From: Maribacter sp.
Lineage (GTDB): Bacteria > Bacteroidota > Bacteroidia > Flavobacteriales > Flavobacteriaceae
NCBI GenBank assembly: GCA_018679695.1
Contig: JAHHKH010000192.1
Location: 1-6,134 of the forward strand
DNA: 6,134 bases
Reading direction: 5' to 3'
Shown here: positions 5,003-6,134 of the stretch, piece by piece
Numbering within the stretch: the first letter of the stretch is position 1
Layout: every line of letters starts with the position of its first letter
The notes under the pieces: generated by a model
Seen by the model: only the letters and a program-made list of their open reading frames with translations
Told to the model about the DNA's origin: nothing
Database searches by the model: none
Made by a program: the position numbers and the translations under genes

Positions 5003-6134
5003 AGTACTTAAGAAATTACATATTCTTTTTTCTGGTTTTATATGTTGGGCATATTGGCTTTGCTAAACTTTGGATGCCTTCAATCCTTTCCGATAATATG
5101 GTTTTAGAGCAAAAATCGGAAGTCACAATATGGGGTTGGACTACCCACACTTCGGAAGCTATACATGTAATGGGCTCATGGAACAATGTCCAAGTGTCTA
5201 CCGAGGCCTATCAAGGTGTTTGGTCGGTTAAACTACCAACACCGATTGCAGGTGGCCCCTATAGTATTACCGTTGAGGGCCACGAGAATTTGACTATACA
5301 CAATGTATTGATCGGTGAAGTCTGGCTGGCATCAGGGCAGTCGAATATGGAATGGACACCCATGCAGGGCCTATTGAATGCCGAGGAGGAAATAGCAAAT
5401 GCCAATTATCCAAATATCCGGTTTTTTCAAGTTGATAGGCATCGCTCCAGGCATCCACAAGACAATACCCCTGGTTATTGGGTTGAGTGCACTCCCAAGA
5501 CCATGAAGCATTTTAGTTCTGTTGCTTATTTTTTTGGAAAAAAACTACACGAAAAATTAGGAACACCCATGGGATTGATCAATGCAAGCTGGGGCGGCAC
5601 ACCCATTGAGACCTGGATTCCTGCAGAGAAGATCCATGGCGATAAAGAATTAAGTGAGGCGGCGACTAAAATCGAGGAGAAAGCTTGGTGGCCCAATGAG
5701 GCTGGAATGGCCTATAATGCCATGATCCATCCTTTATTGAATTTCGAAATTGCCGGATGTATTTGGTATCAAGGCGAATCAAATCGACAAAACGCCAATT
5801 CGTATTATAAGTCCTTTCCCTTGCTTATAAATACTTGGCGAAATCTATGGCAAAAGGATTTCGCATTTTATTTCGCGCAAATCGCACCTTTCAAGTACAA
5901 TGCTGTTGATGCCATCGATGCGGCTATTGTGCGAGATGCCCAGTTACAGACCATGCTGAACGTACCCAATACCGGAATGGCAGTTACCAATGATATTGGA
6001 AACTTGGAAAATATACACCCTATAAACAAACAAGAGGTGGGGAAAAGATTGGCACTTTGGGCTTTGGCAAAGACCTATGGCGTAAATCAATTGGAATTTT
6101 CCGGGCCAATTTACAGTTCTATGGAAATCAAAGG
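4999..6134 (+). CDS. Sialate O-acetylesterase-like SGNH hydrolase, secreted (3' truncated by window)
   Basis: The ATG overlaps the sulfatase stop (ATGA), and 378 codons are visible before the window ends without a stop. Residues 1-22 form a signal peptide (FFFLVLYVGHIGFA), so the enzyme acts outside the cytoplasm. The next 90 residues are a beta-rich region with LWMPSILSDNMVLEQ and VTIWGW, typical of this family's N-terminus. The catalytic domain shows the SGNH blocks: GEVWLASGQSNMEW (nucleophile S115), INASWGGTPIETW (oxyanion Gly about 199), WYQGESN (256-262) and NIHPINKQEVGKRLALWAL (H340). Such proteins remove acetyl groups from sugars, and many in Bacteroidota belong to polysaccharide loci rather than sialic acid use. 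Relatives often have Asp where this protein has N338 (DIHP versus NIHP). Coupling to the sulfatase suggests joint removal of sulfate and acetyl decorations. The C-terminal part lies beyond the window. Confidence 0.92.
   Translation, partial: MKYLRNYIFFFLVLYVGHIGFAKLWMPSILSDNMVLEQKSEVTIWGWTTHTSEAIHVMGSWNNVQVSTEAYQGVWSVKLPTPIAGGPYSITVEGHENLTIHNVLIGEVWLASGQSNMEWTPMQGLLNAEEEIANANYPNIRFFQVDRHRSRHPQDNTPGYWVECTPKTMKHFSSVAYFFGKKLHEKLGTPMGLINASWGGTPIETWIPAEKIHGDKELSEAATKIEEKAWWPNEAGMAYNAMIHPLLNFEIAGCIWYQGESNRQNANSYYKSFPLLINTWRNLWQKDFAFYFAQIAPFKYNAVDAIDAAIVRDAQLQTMLNVPNTGMAVTNDIGNLENIHPINKQEVGKRLALWALAKTYGVNQLEFSGPIYSSMEIK

Overview
The window looks like chromosomal DNA of a marine-type Bacteroidota, most likely a member of the Flavobacteriaceae. 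This is inferred from the moderately AT-rich sequence, starts without Shine-Dalgarno sequences, candidate promoters of the TTTG / TAnnTTTG type, and a sulfatase plus SGNH-esterase pair typical of algal-polysaccharide degraders. No rRNA, tRNA, CRISPR array, insertion sequence or phage gene was seen.

Left part (1-1869, + strand). The window opens inside the C-terminal part of a CstB-like metallo-beta-lactamase/rhodanese protein, a persulfide-handling enzyme. It has one rhodanese domain without the active-site cysteine, followed by one with an intact cysteine loop. Five very small membrane-protein genes follow: 32 aa, 69 aa (DUF2892/YgaP-like, CPLY motif), 45 aa, 60 aa and 31 aa. Only the 69-aa protein belongs to a family I recognise. 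It recreates, as separate neighbouring genes, the rhodanese plus membrane-anchor pairing found fused in E. coli YgaP. The spacer 1427-1591 carries three copies of the 8-mer GCAATACA, two direct and one inverted.

Middle (1871-3256, - strand). A 461-aa nuclease joins a DnaQ-type DEDDh 3'-5' exonuclease to a UvrC/Cho-like GIY-YIG endonuclease domain and a cysteine cluster spaced like the UvrC iron-sulfur site. It starts at a TTG codon. It converges with the 31-aa gene, with one base between their stop codons.

Right part (3407-6134, + strand). A formylglycine-type (Cys) S1 sulfatase with a signal or lipoprotein signal overlaps by 4 nt a secreted sialate O-acetylesterase-like SGNH hydrolase that runs off the window. 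The two would remove sulfate and acyl groups from one polysaccharide, which suggests the start or interior of a polysaccharide utilization locus. The 150-bp divergent spacer (3257-3406) holds candidate promoters in both directions, a 14-bp perfect palindrome and two AAGTTAAC copies.

I see no clearly new system. The best candidates for a second look are the run of tiny membrane proteins beside the persulfide enzyme, the triplicated GCAATACA motif, and the UvrC-like cysteine cluster in the exonuclease/GIY-YIG fusion.
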